NCBI RefSeq assembly: GCF_046736045.1 | Contig: NZ_CP177134.1 | Span: 124,001-188,000, forward strand | From: Leptospira_A sp046736045 | GTDB taxonomy: Bacteria; Spirochaetota; Leptospiria; Leptospirales; Leptospiraceae | Direction of reading: 5' to 3' | Length of the DNA: 64,000 nucleotides | Part shown: positions 40,557 through 48,948 of the stretch, in pieces | Layout of the letters: each line of letters opens with the position of its first letter | Position numbering within the stretch: position 1 is the stretch's first letter | Program-made: the position numbers and the translations under genes | The notes under the pieces: generated by a model | Seen by the model: the letters and a program-made list of their open reading frames with translations, nothing else | What the model was told of the DNA's origin: nothing | The model's database searches: none

Positions 40557-41540
40557 TTATTTTTTGGTTTTATCTTCGTAAGTAGCTTTACCTTGTTCAT
40601 CAAACTTCGGTACTGCGGGAACGGATTCACGTTTCGCACCTTCGGTTTCTTTGATTTGCAAGTTGGCTTCTTGTAATAAATCCAATCGTTTGGAAGTGAT
40701 GAATCCGTAATTGTCATCATGTTGTTCCAAAAGATCCAATGGTTTTGCATCCGGATTTCCCGGAGGAGCTATTGTTCTCTCCATTCTTTTATTTTCCATA
40801 AAGTTGATGAGTGTATCTCTTACTTTTTCGTAGTTTCTTTGTTTTTCTTCGCTACGAGCGTCTTTGATATCATCCAAGGAACGATATTGATATTCCGGTT
40901 TATCTTCATCCGGAGTTTTGGAATAAATCATGGCAAGGATGGCAAATCGTTTTGCACGTCTTAGAGTTAAAATTCCCTCTTTATAAAGAGTTAGTTTGTA
41001 ACGGTATTGGTGCGGACTGGAATTGAGTCCTGTCGTATAAAGATCTTCTGCAGAACGAAGGTCGCGAAACCCGAGTCGAAGTAGTGCCTTGGAAGAATTA
41101 TCATTGGAACGAATGATGGCAGGTGCCGCAGATTCCAATAATGCTCTCGCATCTTCTATATATCGTTGAAGAGTGACTTCAAAGATAGCTTTCAATTCCC
41201 CTTGCGCGCCGCGCAACTGGCGGAAAGCATAAGAGTAATTGCTTTGCAAATACCACATATTTCCACTAAAGTCTGTTTGGTTGGCAGCCTTCAGCATTTT
41301 GAAATAATCATTATCTATATTTTTTTTACTAGTGTCAGTAGTAGTGGTTCCTGCTGCAGGAGCGGCCGTTTCCTCTTGAGGAGGAGCCAGGTTACTCAAA
41401 CATACGTTAATAAAGTTGATATTTTCTTTATTTTCAAAGATCAAAATCCCCAAGTTCGTTTGTTCGGGGGACACAGCACTCAGATGCGAGATGTGTAAGC
41501 TCGCGAGTGCGACAAAGAGTATAAATTTCCATTTTCCCAT
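40557..41540 (-). CDS. Secreted helical protein of unknown function, paired with the next gene
   Basis: 327 residues with a signal peptide (MGKWKFILFVALASLH, cleavage near SAV). Mostly alpha-helical and charged, with an Ala/Thr-rich linker near 55-70 and repeated Arg/Leu-rich segments (RQLRGAQGELKAIFE, LTLRRAKRFAIL). The family is not recognised. Confidence 0.7.
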   Translation of the reverse strand: MGKWKFILFVALASLHISHLSAVSPEQTNLGILIFENKENINFINVCLSNLAPPQEETAAPAAGTTTTDTSKKNIDNDYFKMLKAANQTDFSGNMWYLQSNYSYAFRQLRGAQGELKAIFEVTLQRYIEDARALLESAAPAIIRSNDNSSKALLRLGFRDLRSAEDLYTTGLNSSPHQYRYKLTLYKEGILTLRRAKRFAILAMIYSKTPDEDKPEYQYRSLDDIKDARSEEKQRNYEKVRDTLINFMENKRMERTIAPPGNPDAKPLDLLEQHDDNYGFITSKRLDLLQEANLQIKETEGAKRESVPAVPKFDEQGKATYEDKTKK

Positions 41541-41592
41541 AGCTCTACCTTGTTTACTATATCGGTGCTATGGGAAAAACCTAGAAATTTTT

Positions 41593-42819
41593 TTAGATTT
41601 TTTGAATGCGTTCTATGGCAGAAAGCACATCTTCCCTCTTTCCGAAGGCAGAAAGTCGGAAATATCCCTCTCCCGCAGGCCCAAAACCGGATCCAGGGGT
41701 TCCTACGATCTGTGCATTGGAGAGAAGTTCGTCAAAAAATTCCCAAGATTTGAGTCCGCGTGGAGTTTTGAGCCAAATATAAGGAGCATTCACTCCCCCG
41801 AATATTTTGTATCCGCTGGCTCCCAAACCTTCACGAATGAGTCTGGCATTTTCCATATAAAAGGAAATTTGTTCTCCGATTTCCTTTTGACCTTGAACGG
41901 AAAAAATTGCCTCGGCACCTTTCTGAGTCACATAGGAAACTCCGTTGAACTTGGTAGTATGACGGCGGCTCCAAAGAGAATTGAAACTGATTTCTTCTCC
42001 TTTGGAAGTTTTACCTTTCAGCTCTTTCGGGATTACAATGTATGCGCAACGTGTTCCGGTAAATCCCGCCGTTTTGGAAAAGGAGCGAAATTCAATCGCT
42101 ACTTCCTTTGCCCCGTCAATTTCATAAATGGATTTGGGAATCGAAGGATCCTGGATGAAAGATTCATAGGCGGAATCAAAAAGAATGATACTTCCGTTTT
42201 TACGGGCGAATGCGACCCACTCCGCCAAACGTTCTTTAGTCGCAACCATTCCGGTAGGATTGTTCGGATAACATAGATAAATGATGTCTGCTTTTTCTTT
42301 TGGAAATTCAGGTTCGAAATTGTTCGCTTCCGTAGCCGGCATGTAAACGATATTTTCATAGTATCCGTTTGCATTTACTTCACCTGTTCTACCGGCCATC
42401 ACATTGGTATCCACATAAACGGGATAAACCGGATCTACGACCGCAATCTTGCTATCGAGTGAAAATATTTCCTGAATGTTTCCCGCATCGCATTTGGAAC
42501 CATCGGAAACAAAAACTTCATCTTCCGAAATTTTCACTCCTCGTTTTGTATAATCATGTTCGATGATTTTATTGATTAAAAAACTATAACCTTGTTCCGG
42601 ACCGTAACCGTGAAAACCGCCGGGAGTTCCCATTTCTTTTGCCGCATCAACCATTGCATTTACAATGGAAGGCGCCAAAGGAAGAGTCACATCTCCTATT
42701 CCCAAGCGAATGATTCTTTTGTCCGCATTCGCATCCGAATATGCTTTTACTCTTCTTCCAATCTCAGGAAATAGATAACCTGCTTTGAGTTTTAAATAGT
42801 TTTCATTGATCCGAGTCAT
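41593..42819 (-). CDS. dapL: LL-diaminopimelate aminotransferase
   Basis: About 408 residues from the ATG at 42819 (MTRINENY). DapL converts tetrahydrodipicolinate directly to LL-diaminopimelate, bypassing the DapD/C/E steps, and is known from Leptospira, Chlamydia and plants. Landmarks are RLGIGDVTLPL, GYGPEQGY, CYPNNPTGMVAT and the PLP lysine in EFRSFSKTAGFTGTRC. The start overlaps the DUF2203 gene by 17 bp. The product feeds lysine and peptidoglycan synthesis. Confidence 0.94.
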   Translation of the reverse strand: MTRINENYLKLKAGYLFPEIGRRVKAYSDANADKRIIRLGIGDVTLPLAPSIVNAMVDAAKEMGTPGGFHGYGPEQGYSFLINKIIEHDYTKRGVKISEDEVFVSDGSKCDAGNIQEIFSLDSKIAVVDPVYPVYVDTNVMAGRTGEVNANGYYENIVYMPATEANNFEPEFPKEKADIIYLCYPNNPTGMVATKERLAEWVAFARKNGSIILFDSAYESFIQDPSIPKSIYEIDGAKEVAIEFRSFSKTAGFTGTRCAYIVIPKELKGKTSKGEEISFNSLWSRRHTTKFNGVSYVTQKGAEAIFSVQGQKEIGEQISFYMENARLIREGLGASGYKIFGGVNAPYIWLKTPRGLKSWEFFDELLSNAQIVGTPGSGFGPAGEGYFRLSAFGKREDVLSAIERIQKI

Positions 42820-43174
42820 TTTTTTCCTCTTTCGATTCTTCAATTAATTTACGGGAACGAAATCCGTCATTATATCCATGTTCGTATAACACGTCTTCTT
42901 CGCCCCAAGTCCAGCAATAATAACCTTGTCCATTATCGAAATCCACAAGCCAAAGTCCTTTCACATCGAGATCCAAAGCCAGAATTTCATTGGACCAAGC
43001 TTGAACCAGTCCCGAGATTTCGTCTTCTTTTCCTTCCAGTATGTTTTCAGGCATTACTTTGTTTCGGATTTCATCGGCCAACTGGCTCGACCTAAGATAA
43101 TAATCCCTTGTGATCTCTCTTACCAGCGGAAGAGCTTCTCTAGCTTCTTTCAAACTCCAGATGCGTTTTGTCAT
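42803..43174 (-). CDS. DUF2203 family protein
   Basis: 123 residues with the family pattern: FSLEEAR-like WSLKEAREALPLV at the start, a helical middle, and DVKGLWLVDFDNGQGYYCWTWGE. The function of the family is unknown. It lies 7 bp after pyrB and overlaps dapL, so it is in one transcript with them. Confidence 0.8.
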   Translation of the reverse strand: MTKRIWSLKEAREALPLVREITRDYYLRSSQLADEIRNKVMPENILEGKEDEISGLVQAWSNEILALDLDVKGLWLVDFDNGQGYYCWTWGEEDVLYEHGYNDGFRSRKLIEESKEEKNDSDQ

Positions 43175-43181
43175 AGGCAGC

Positions 43182-44123
43182 TTATTTTTTTTCTCCGAAA
43201 GGAACGCCCAAGCTCAAACATAATAATGCCATCCGAACAACGACTCCGTTTTTCGCCTGACGAAAGTAAGCTGCATTTGGTAAATCATCCACGTCAGTAG
43301 ACAGTTCATTTACCCTTGGAAGAGGATGAAGAATGGTGGTATCTTTTTTGGAAGCAAGTACCAGTTCTTTGTTCACCTTGTAGATATCTTTTAATTTTTC
43401 ATATTCTTTATGATCCGCAAATCTTTCTTCCTGAATCCGGGTCACATAAGCCACATCCGATTCCCAAAACGCTTTGATATCGGTAGTTTCTTCCCAAGTC
43501 ATCGGGAAACCGGCGAGATTCTTTTTATAATTGTCCGGAAGTTTCAATTCTTCGGGAGAAATCAGATAAAGATGAACTTTATAATGTCTGAGTAAATTGA
43601 TAAGTGAGTGAATCGTTCTTCCGTATTTCAAATCGCCGATAAAAGCAATACTAAGATCTTCAATTTTACCTTTTTCGGAAATGATGGTATATAAATCCAA
43701 AATGGCTTGAGTGGGATGTTGTCCTGCTCCATCACCCGCATTGATCACTGGGATCGAAACGGCGCCTGCTGCAATCCGGGAAGAACCTTCCACAGGATGG
43801 CGAATCACAGCTATGTCGGTATAAGCTTCGATCATCTTCATCGTATCGTAAAGGGTTTCCCCTTTGGAGATGGAAGAAAATTGAAACCCCACTGTGGAAA
43901 CGATTCGTCCGCCTAACCTTTCCATTGCCGCTTCAAAAGAAAATCGGGTTCGGGTAGATGCCTCAAAAAAGAGAGAGGCGAGCAGTTTTCCATTTAAAAT
44001 GCCAAACGCTTCTCCGGATTCTTGGAGCTTTTGCATGATTTTTGTTTTTTCGATCAGAAAATCTAAGTCTTCTTTGGAAAATTGGAGGGTGTCGAGAATG
44101 TTCCGATGGGAGTAAGAATGCAT
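43182..44123 (-). CDS. pyrB: Aspartate carbamoyltransferase catalytic subunit
   Basis: 313 residues from the ATG at 44123; an in-frame TTG lies 21 bp upstream. The carbamoyl-phosphate site is EASTRTRFSFE (S56-T57-R58-T59-R60), with HPTQAILDLYTI and the C-terminal HPLPRVNEL. It makes carbamoyl aspartate in pyrimidine synthesis. No pyrI regulatory gene is adjacent, so a PyrI-independent enzyme is likely. Confidence 0.96.
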   Translation of the reverse strand: MHSYSHRNILDTLQFSKEDLDFLIEKTKIMQKLQESGEAFGILNGKLLASLFFEASTRTRFSFEAAMERLGGRIVSTVGFQFSSISKGETLYDTMKMIEAYTDIAVIRHPVEGSSRIAAGAVSIPVINAGDGAGQHPTQAILDLYTIISEKGKIEDLSIAFIGDLKYGRTIHSLINLLRHYKVHLYLISPEELKLPDNYKKNLAGFPMTWEETTDIKAFWESDVAYVTRIQEERFADHKEYEKLKDIYKVNKELVLASKKDTTILHPLPRVNELSTDVDDLPNAAYFRQAKNGVVVRMALLCLSLGVPFGEKK

Positions 44124-44191
44124 ATGGCGGAAATCTTTTACCAAGGGTTTTTGGTATCGAATAAATCGAAAACAAAATTTTACTGGTCAGT

Positions 44192-44614
44192 ATGTCCGAT
44201 CAGATTTTGACAAAGATTTCTTCCATGGATCTTGTGACCCAGCACTTAGTCCAACCAGACGACTTAAATTACCACCACAACCTGTTTGGGGGCAAAATGC
44301 TCTCCTGGATCGACGAGGGAATGGCAATGTTTGCCATGATGAAAATCAATTATACCAATATCGTTACGGTAAGCATGGACAATGTAGTGTTTCGGTCACC
44401 AGCACGTGCGGGAGACATCATTCAGATCTACGGCAAAATCATCAAAACGGGAAAATCTTCAGTAACCGTAAAAACCCTCGCGATTTCCAACAACCCCCAA
44501 ACGGGCAAACTCACCGAAGTCATCGAAAGCGAAATCAGTTACGTATGTTTGGACGATAAAGGAAAACCTTACTTTCACTTTCGCAATTTCAAAATCAAAA
44601 GCGATGCGGTTTAG
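44192..44614 (+). CDS. Acyl-CoA thioesterase, YciA-type hotdog protein
   Basis: 140 residues with HHNLFGGKMLSWIDEGMAMF, the hotdog-fold signature with the catalytic Asp, and VDNVVFRSPARAGDI-like following text (SMDNVVFRSPARAGDII). It hydrolyses acyl-CoA esters in the cytoplasm; chain-length preference is unknown. It is divergent from pyrB. A family-A repeat starts at its stop codon. Confidence 0.88.
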   Translation: MSDQILTKISSMDLVTQHLVQPDDLNYHHNLFGGKMLSWIDEGMAMFAMMKINYTNIVTVSMDNVVFRSPARAGDIIQIYGKIIKTGKSSVTVKTLAISNNPQTGKLTEVIESEISYVCLDDKGKPYFHFRNFKIKSDAV

Positions 44615-44737
44615 GTCAAAAAGGCGAACTTATTTTCAAAAAAAATCAAGGAATCTACGTCCCACTTTACAACACTAAGACGGTGTGATAGATAGGACGC
44701 ATTGGCCATGCTTTGTGGTTAACCCCACCCAATGTCG
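44614..44737 (+). repeat. Intergenic repeat family A, copy 3
   Basis: Begins at the last base of the thioesterase stop (GGTCAAAAAGGCGAACTTATT), nearly identical to copy 1, and shares GATAGATAGGACGCATTGG and CCCCACCCAATGTCG with it. The hairpin here is weaker (GTGG/CCAC). An open frame runs from the GTG at 44685 through the following family-B element to 44831 (48 codons). Confidence 0.78.
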
Positions 44738-44759
44738 AAATCAGCTCTTAAAAGTAAGC

Positions 44760-44840
44760 GCAGTTTGTCTCGCGGTGGCGAAGGCAGGAAGCCGAAGCTC
44801 GCGAGTCGTAAAATGGATGTTACGCGGGTAGGAGCGTGAC
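44760..44840 (+). repeat. Structured repeat family B, copy 2
   Basis: Matches the minus strand of 10246-10345: GGTGGCGAAGGC, CCGAAGCTCG.GAGTCG and GGATGTT.CGCG are shared. The two arms persist with altered sequence: GGC-AGGAA-GCC instead of the longer GGCCA/TGGCC arm, and CGTAA/TTACG in place of CGAAACA/TGTTTCG, so an A-T pair has become a T-A pair. The long outer stem of copy 1 is not clear here. It abuts family-A copy 3. Confidence 0.65.
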
Positions 44841-44851
44841 AAGCATAGCGT

Positions 44852-45448
44852 TTAACCTTCCCACTTGGGATAAAGCCCCGCATCAACGCCTAACAGATTA
44901 AAGATTCTACCTGCAATAAAGTCTCCCAAGTCATCCAGGGTTTTCGGGTTTTGGTAAAATCCGGGCGACGCCGGTAGTATGATCGCACCTGCTTCATCAA
45001 GGGACAATAGATTACGAAGATGAACACGATTGTATGGAGTTTCTCTGGGAACAACGATCAGCCTTCGCCTTTCTTTCAGACTGACATCGGCCGCCCGTTC
45101 AATCAGATTCTCCGTTAAACCGGAGTTTATCGAAGCAACCGTTTTCATACTGCACGGAACAACGACCATCGCATCCCAAACGTTGGACCCACTTGCAATA
45201 TCGGAACCTATATCATGAAAGCTGCGAATATGAAATTTATGTTTAAGATCAGGTTTCCATTTGACCTGCACAAAATCCAGAATATCCTCCGGTTTGGAAA
45301 CTGAAGTCTCATATTCCTCGGAAAAAATACGAAGAGAAGGCGGACTGACGATCAAGTAGGATTCTCCGGGGATTTCAGAAAGTGCTTTCAAAAATCTAGC
45401 GGCATAAATGGAACCACTCGCTCCCGCCAGAGCAACAACTAACTTCAC
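44852..45448 (-). CDS. ubiX: UbiX-type flavin prenyltransferase
   Basis: 198 residues. Makes prenylated FMN for UbiD-type decarboxylases in quinone synthesis. GASGSIYAARFLKAL at the start, MVVVPCSMKTVASINSG and VPRETPYNRVHLRNLL are diagnostic. It is coupled to the upstream prenyltransferase (4-bp ATGA-type overlap). In a menaquinone-making bacterium it could belong to the futalosine pathway (MqnM-like); the pathway is not resolved here. Confidence 0.92.
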   Translation of the reverse strand: MKLVVALAGASGSIYAARFLKALSEIPGESYLIVSPPSLRIFSEEYETSVSKPEDILDFVQVKWKPDLKHKFHIRSFHDIGSDIASGSNVWDAMVVVPCSMKTVASINSGLTENLIERAADVSLKERRRLIVVPRETPYNRVHLRNLLSLDEAGAIILPASPGFYQNPKTLDDLGDFIAGRIFNLLGVDAGLYPKWEG

Positions 45449-46356
45449 TTAAATGAAATTCCGGAAGAAAGTTTGATTAAAAATTCCGACCATTTGTCAA
45501 TCAGGATCGCAAAGAATAATACAACACTGATCCATGAATTGATCTGATAAAATCTGGGAGGCAGTTCTTTGGAACGATGATTCCAGGAAAGTCGGTGTTC
45601 ATAGAACACTAAAAATGCAATGATGGAAAGAACCAAATAGTAGAAAATCCCTAGTTCCGCAAATCTGCCTGCAAAGCTGAATCCGATCAGAGAAAGTACA
45701 TGCAAAATAACAGCGATAATGCGGGAATTCTTTTCTCCAAGTCTGGAAGGAATGGAATGTAGTCCTTCTTTCGCATCGAAGTCCGCATCTTGGATCGCAT
45801 ACAAAACATCAAATGCCGAAATATGAAAGAGCAATCCAAAAGAAAATAACAAAGGAACCGTATCGATACTTTCCGTCATTGCAATCCAGGCACCAAGAGG
45901 TGCCAAAGAAATCGCAAGACCCAAAACCAAATGACAAAAAAGAGTAAATCGTTTGGTCAGAGAGTATAGAAATAAAACGAATAAGGCAGGAAAGGATAAT
46001 AAGAAAGCCAGTTTATTGATGAAAAAGCTGGAGAAAATAAATATGAAAGCGGAAAGGCCGATGAAGAGAAGCGCCGAAAGTTTGGAAATTTTCCCGGAAG
46101 GAATTTCCCTTTTTTCCGTTCTGGGATTTCTTTCATCAATTTCCGAATCCACATAACGGTTGAACCCCATAGCAGCACTTCTGGCACTAACCATACAGAG
46201 AACGATCAAAAGACCGATTCGAACCAAATCTGCAATTTCCAGAGAAGACTGTAAGTATGCCAATATAAAGGAGATTCCCGCAAAAGGGAGTGCAAAAAGT
46301 GTGTGAGAGAGTTTAACCATTTGTCCGTAGAGAATAATATTTTTAAAGATGTTCAT
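45445..46356 (-). CDS. UbiA-family prenyltransferase
   Basis: 303 residues with about eight membrane helices. The first Asp-rich motif NRYVDSEIDERNPRTEKR and the second DVLYAIQDADFDAKEG bind Mg-prenyl diphosphate. MVKLSHTLFALPFA at the start is typical of UbiA and of the futalosine-pathway MqnP. It attaches a polyprenyl chain to an aromatic acid in the inner membrane. The adjacent UbiX gene supports a quinone role; UbiA versus MqnP cannot be told by eye. Confidence 0.88.
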   Translation of the reverse strand: MNIFKNIILYGQMVKLSHTLFALPFAGISFILAYLQSSLEIADLVRIGLLIVLCMVSARSAAMGFNRYVDSEIDERNPRTEKREIPSGKISKLSALLFIGLSAFIFIFSSFFINKLAFLLSFPALFVLFLYSLTKRFTLFCHLVLGLAISLAPLGAWIAMTESIDTVPLLFSFGLLFHISAFDVLYAIQDADFDAKEGLHSIPSRLGEKNSRIIAVILHVLSLIGFSFAGRFAELGIFYYLVLSIIAFLVFYEHRLSWNHRSKELPPRFYQINSWISVVLFFAILIDKWSEFLIKLSSGISFK

Positions 46357-46452
46357 GGCAGATGACTTTCGTGCCCATTCCTTAGACTGATTTTAGATTT
46401 TTTGGTTCATTTAGAAACCAATTCAACCGTTCTATTCCATAGAGTCCCACCA

Positions 46453-47274
46453 ATGAAGATAGTTATTCTAGCATTTTTTTTCTTATCTCTCTCTTTTCCT
46501 CTCTTCCCTCATCCTTCCGAAGCGGATCTACCTATTAAAATTTTCTTCCACTGCGGAAAAGAAGCTCACACACAAATGAATGGGGAAGGAAGAGGAGGAC
46601 TAGGAGCCCTACTCCAATGGGTAGAAACGGAAAAATTGGATTATAAAAAGAAAAACGGACAAGCTTATTTGCTTTTTCCCTTTCTGGATAAAAACGATAA
46701 AAGATTGAAAAATCATCCTTACGACGGTTATCAGGAGGAAAAACAAACAATCATTGAAAAGGGAGCCATTAAACTGGGATTAGGTTACCTTTCTTCTTTC
46801 GCCAAATTGGATGATTATTTCGATTACGACGGGTGGATTTATTTTGTAAAAGAATCGGAAGAAGTTTTACTCGCAAGAACCGAATTTCCGAAAGATCCCT
46901 CATTCCCGATATTTTTGTTAAGTGAACCCGGGAATCGGGCCAATTTCAGATATCTTGCCAATGTACACCAAATCACCTGCCCGAGCGACTTTGGGAAATT
47001 GGGCAGCCTTGAACTTTATTTTCGTAAAAGGGATTTGATTCGAATTCATCATGAAGTGATTTCCATAAATTTGGAAGACCGCAATCGTTCCTGGCGGAAA
47101 AAACATGAAGCTGTCAAAGAAGAGGAACTTCCTGTGGCGACAAATATCAATCCACGGAATACGAAGGGCAAATCTTCGAAAGACAGCAAGTCGAACATTC
47201 CGTACGCCTCGCTTGGCAATTCTTACGACCGAGAAATATCAGGTACAGAGAAAGATTCCTCCAATATTCCTTAG
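46453..47274 (+). CDS. Secreted protein of unknown function
   Basis: 273 residues from the ATG at 46453, giving a clean signal peptide (MKIVILAFFFLSLSFPLFPHP). An open frame extends to 46402 but would put residues before the signal peptide. The body is alpha/beta and charged, and the last 42 codons overlap the convergent nth gene. No family recognised. A short inverted repeat TTGGTT/AACCAA lies upstream at about 46401-46420. Confidence 0.68.
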   Translation: MKIVILAFFFLSLSFPLFPHPSEADLPIKIFFHCGKEAHTQMNGEGRGGLGALLQWVETEKLDYKKKNGQAYLLFPFLDKNDKRLKNHPYDGYQEEKQTIIEKGAIKLGLGYLSSFAKLDDYFDYDGWIYFVKESEEVLLARTEFPKDPSFPIFLLSEPGNRANFRYLANVHQITCPSDFGKLGSLELYFRKRDLIRIHHEVISINLEDRNRSWRKKHEAVKEEELPVATNINPRNTKGKSSKDSKSNIPYASLGNSYDREISGTEKDSSNIP

Positions 47275-47800
47275 GAATAAGAACCATCATTTCACGCTCA
47301 ATCTTTACCGGATCGGTTGCTTCCGTCAGACCGATTTTTTGAGTCAGCCGTTTTACGTGGGTATCGACTACAAATCCTTCCGAAATTCCATAAAGTTCGT
47401 TTAACACAACATTGGCGGTTTTTCTACCGAAGCCGGGAAGAAGGATTGCTTCTTCCATTGTCTTCGGAATCACACCACCAAATTTAGAAATGAGCATTTG
47501 CGCAAAACCTTGGATGTTCTTTGCTTTGTTATGATAAAAGCCTGTTGAGAAAATTTTCTCTTCTATGTCAGTGAGTTTAGCTTTGGCAAAAGACTCTATA
47601 CTAGTAAACTTTTTGAATAATTCCGGTGTGACTTCATTGACACGGGCATCAGTGCACTGTGCCGACAAAATGACTGCGATGGCAAGCTCATGAGGTTGGG
47701 AATAAGTAAGAGGAGTTTCTACAGTTCCAAACTCGTCATATAACAGACTGTACAGATTCTGAATGAATTCGGGGGATGGTTTTTTCCTGGCCTTTTTCAT
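47147..47800 (-). CDS. nth: Endonuclease III
   Basis: 217 residues of the DNA glycosylase/AP lyase that removes oxidised pyrimidines. The helix-hairpin-helix is LLPGFGRKTANVVL with catalytic K127, the catalytic Asp is D146 in VVDTHVKRL, and the 4Fe-4S ligands C195, C202, C205 and C211 follow the C-X6-C-X2-C-X5-C rule. Its C-terminus, including the whole Fe-S loop, lies in the 128-bp overlap with the convergent secreted-protein gene. Confidence 0.96.
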   Translation of the reverse strand: MKKARKKPSPEFIQNLYSLLYDEFGTVETPLTYSQPHELAIAVILSAQCTDARVNEVTPELFKKFTSIESFAKAKLTDIEEKIFSTGFYHNKAKNIQGFAQMLISKFGGVIPKTMEEAILLPGFGRKTANVVLNELYGISEGFVVDTHVKRLTQKIGLTEATDPVKIEREMMVLIPKEYWRNLSLYLIFLGRKNCQARRTECSTCCLSKICPSYSVD

Positions 47801-47821
47801 AAGACCAGGTTGGATAAAAAA

Positions 47822-48118
47822 CTATTTTGCGGAAGAAACTTTTGCAGCGGAAGCAGAGCCAACGCCAATATATTTTTTTGGTTCGATTGCTTTGATGTCG
47901 CCACCATGATCTTTAATCGCATTCTTCAAACCTTTTTTACGCAAAGTTCTGAGTGCACGTGTAGAAATTTTGACACGAACCCATCTGTTCTCATCTTCCA
48001 AAAAAATCTTCTTAGTGATAACGTTGACCTTCCAAATACGACGGTCTTTTTTATGTGAGTGGGATACGTTATTCCCCGCAGTCGTTCCTTTTCCAGTTAC
48101 AACACATCTTCTTGCCAT
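47822..48118 (-). CDS. rpmB: 50S ribosomal protein L28
   Basis: 98 residues: MARRCVVTGKGTTAGNNVSHS start, RRIWKVNV and STRALRTLRKKGL. Somewhat longer than E. coli L28 (78 aa), with an Ala/Lys C-terminal extension. It lacks the CxxC-type zinc pairs. Confidence 0.95.
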   Translation of the reverse strand: MARRCVVTGKGTTAGNNVSHSHKKDRRIWKVNVITKKIFLEDENRWVRVKISTRALRTLRKKGLKNAIKDHGGDIKAIEPKKYIGVGSASAAKVSSAK

Positions 48119-48138
48119 ATGATTTCCCTTTGCTTTCG

Positions 48139-48912
48139 CTATGATTTTGTACCCAATTTTCGGGTCAATTCCAAACGAATCTTTTCTTGGAAGAAGCGAA
48201 ATGCTTCTTCCGGTGTATTGGCAAAGGAAAAAAGCTCCAGATCTTCTTCATTGATCAGGCCGTATTCCGCTAGAGCTTTGAAATTAACAACTTTCTCCCA
48301 AAACTCAGATCCATACAACAAGATCGGGATTTTTTCTTTTTTCCCGGTTTGCACCAAAGTCAAAACCTCAAACAGCTCATCAAAAGTTCCGAACCCGCCG
48401 GGAAATGCAACAATCCCACGACAATGTTTCATAAACCAAAGTTTTCTCATAAAGAAGTAATGATATTCAAACGAAAGTTTGGGGGTGGCGTAAGGATTTG
48501 CGTGTTGTTCAAAAGGAAGCGCAATGTTCAGTGCAATCGACTCTCCTCCTGCCTCAGATGCGCCCCGGTTCCCTGCTTCCATAATTCCGGGCCCTCCACC
48601 TGTGGAGATAAATAACTTTCTGCCGGGAAACTCCCGATCAAAATGATTTCCCCAATCGGAAAGAAGCCTGGAAAATTCGACAGCTTGTTCATAGTATTTT
48701 ACCAAAGGTATCAAACCCTTGTGCAAGGCACCGTTTGCATTTTTTTTCCCTTCCGGACTTGGGATGCGCGCGGAGCCAAAAACAACGACCGTGTCCGTGA
48801 CTCCATTTCGAATGAACTCTGCCTTGGGATGTAAGTATTCCGATAAAATGCGAAGGGAGCCGGCATCATCTCCCCATAAAAAATCTTTGTTTTCAAAGGC
48901 TAATTTTGTCAT
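48139..48912 (-). CDS. LOG family protein (TIGR00730-like)
   Basis: 257 residues. The ATG at 48912 follows AGGAG at 6 bp spacing, so it is preferred over one at 48963. Family motifs are GGGPGIMEAGNRGA and PGGFGTFDELFEVLTL, the PGGxGTxxE block of cytokinin-riboside-5'-phosphate phosphoribohydrolase-type LOG proteins once called lysine decarboxylases. In bacteria it probably hydrolyses nucleoside monophosphates; the substrate is unproven. Confidence 0.9.
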   Translation of the reverse strand: MTKLAFENKDFLWGDDAGSLRILSEYLHPKAEFIRNGVTDTVVVFGSARIPSPEGKKNANGALHKGLIPLVKYYEQAVEFSRLLSDWGNHFDREFPGRKLFISTGGGPGIMEAGNRGASEAGGESIALNIALPFEQHANPYATPKLSFEYHYFFMRKLWFMKHCRGIVAFPGGFGTFDELFEVLTLVQTGKKEKIPILLYGSEFWEKVVNFKALAEYGLINEEDLELFSFANTPEEAFRFFQEKIRLELTRKLGTKS

Positions 48913-48948
48913 TCTGCTCCTAAGATCGGCGAATCCCGATACAAAAAG

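Noticed and set aside
41416..42276. 286-codon plus-strand open frame
   Set aside because: It lies antisense to dapL and to the secreted-protein gene, both of which have clear family or signal features; the frame is a shadow.
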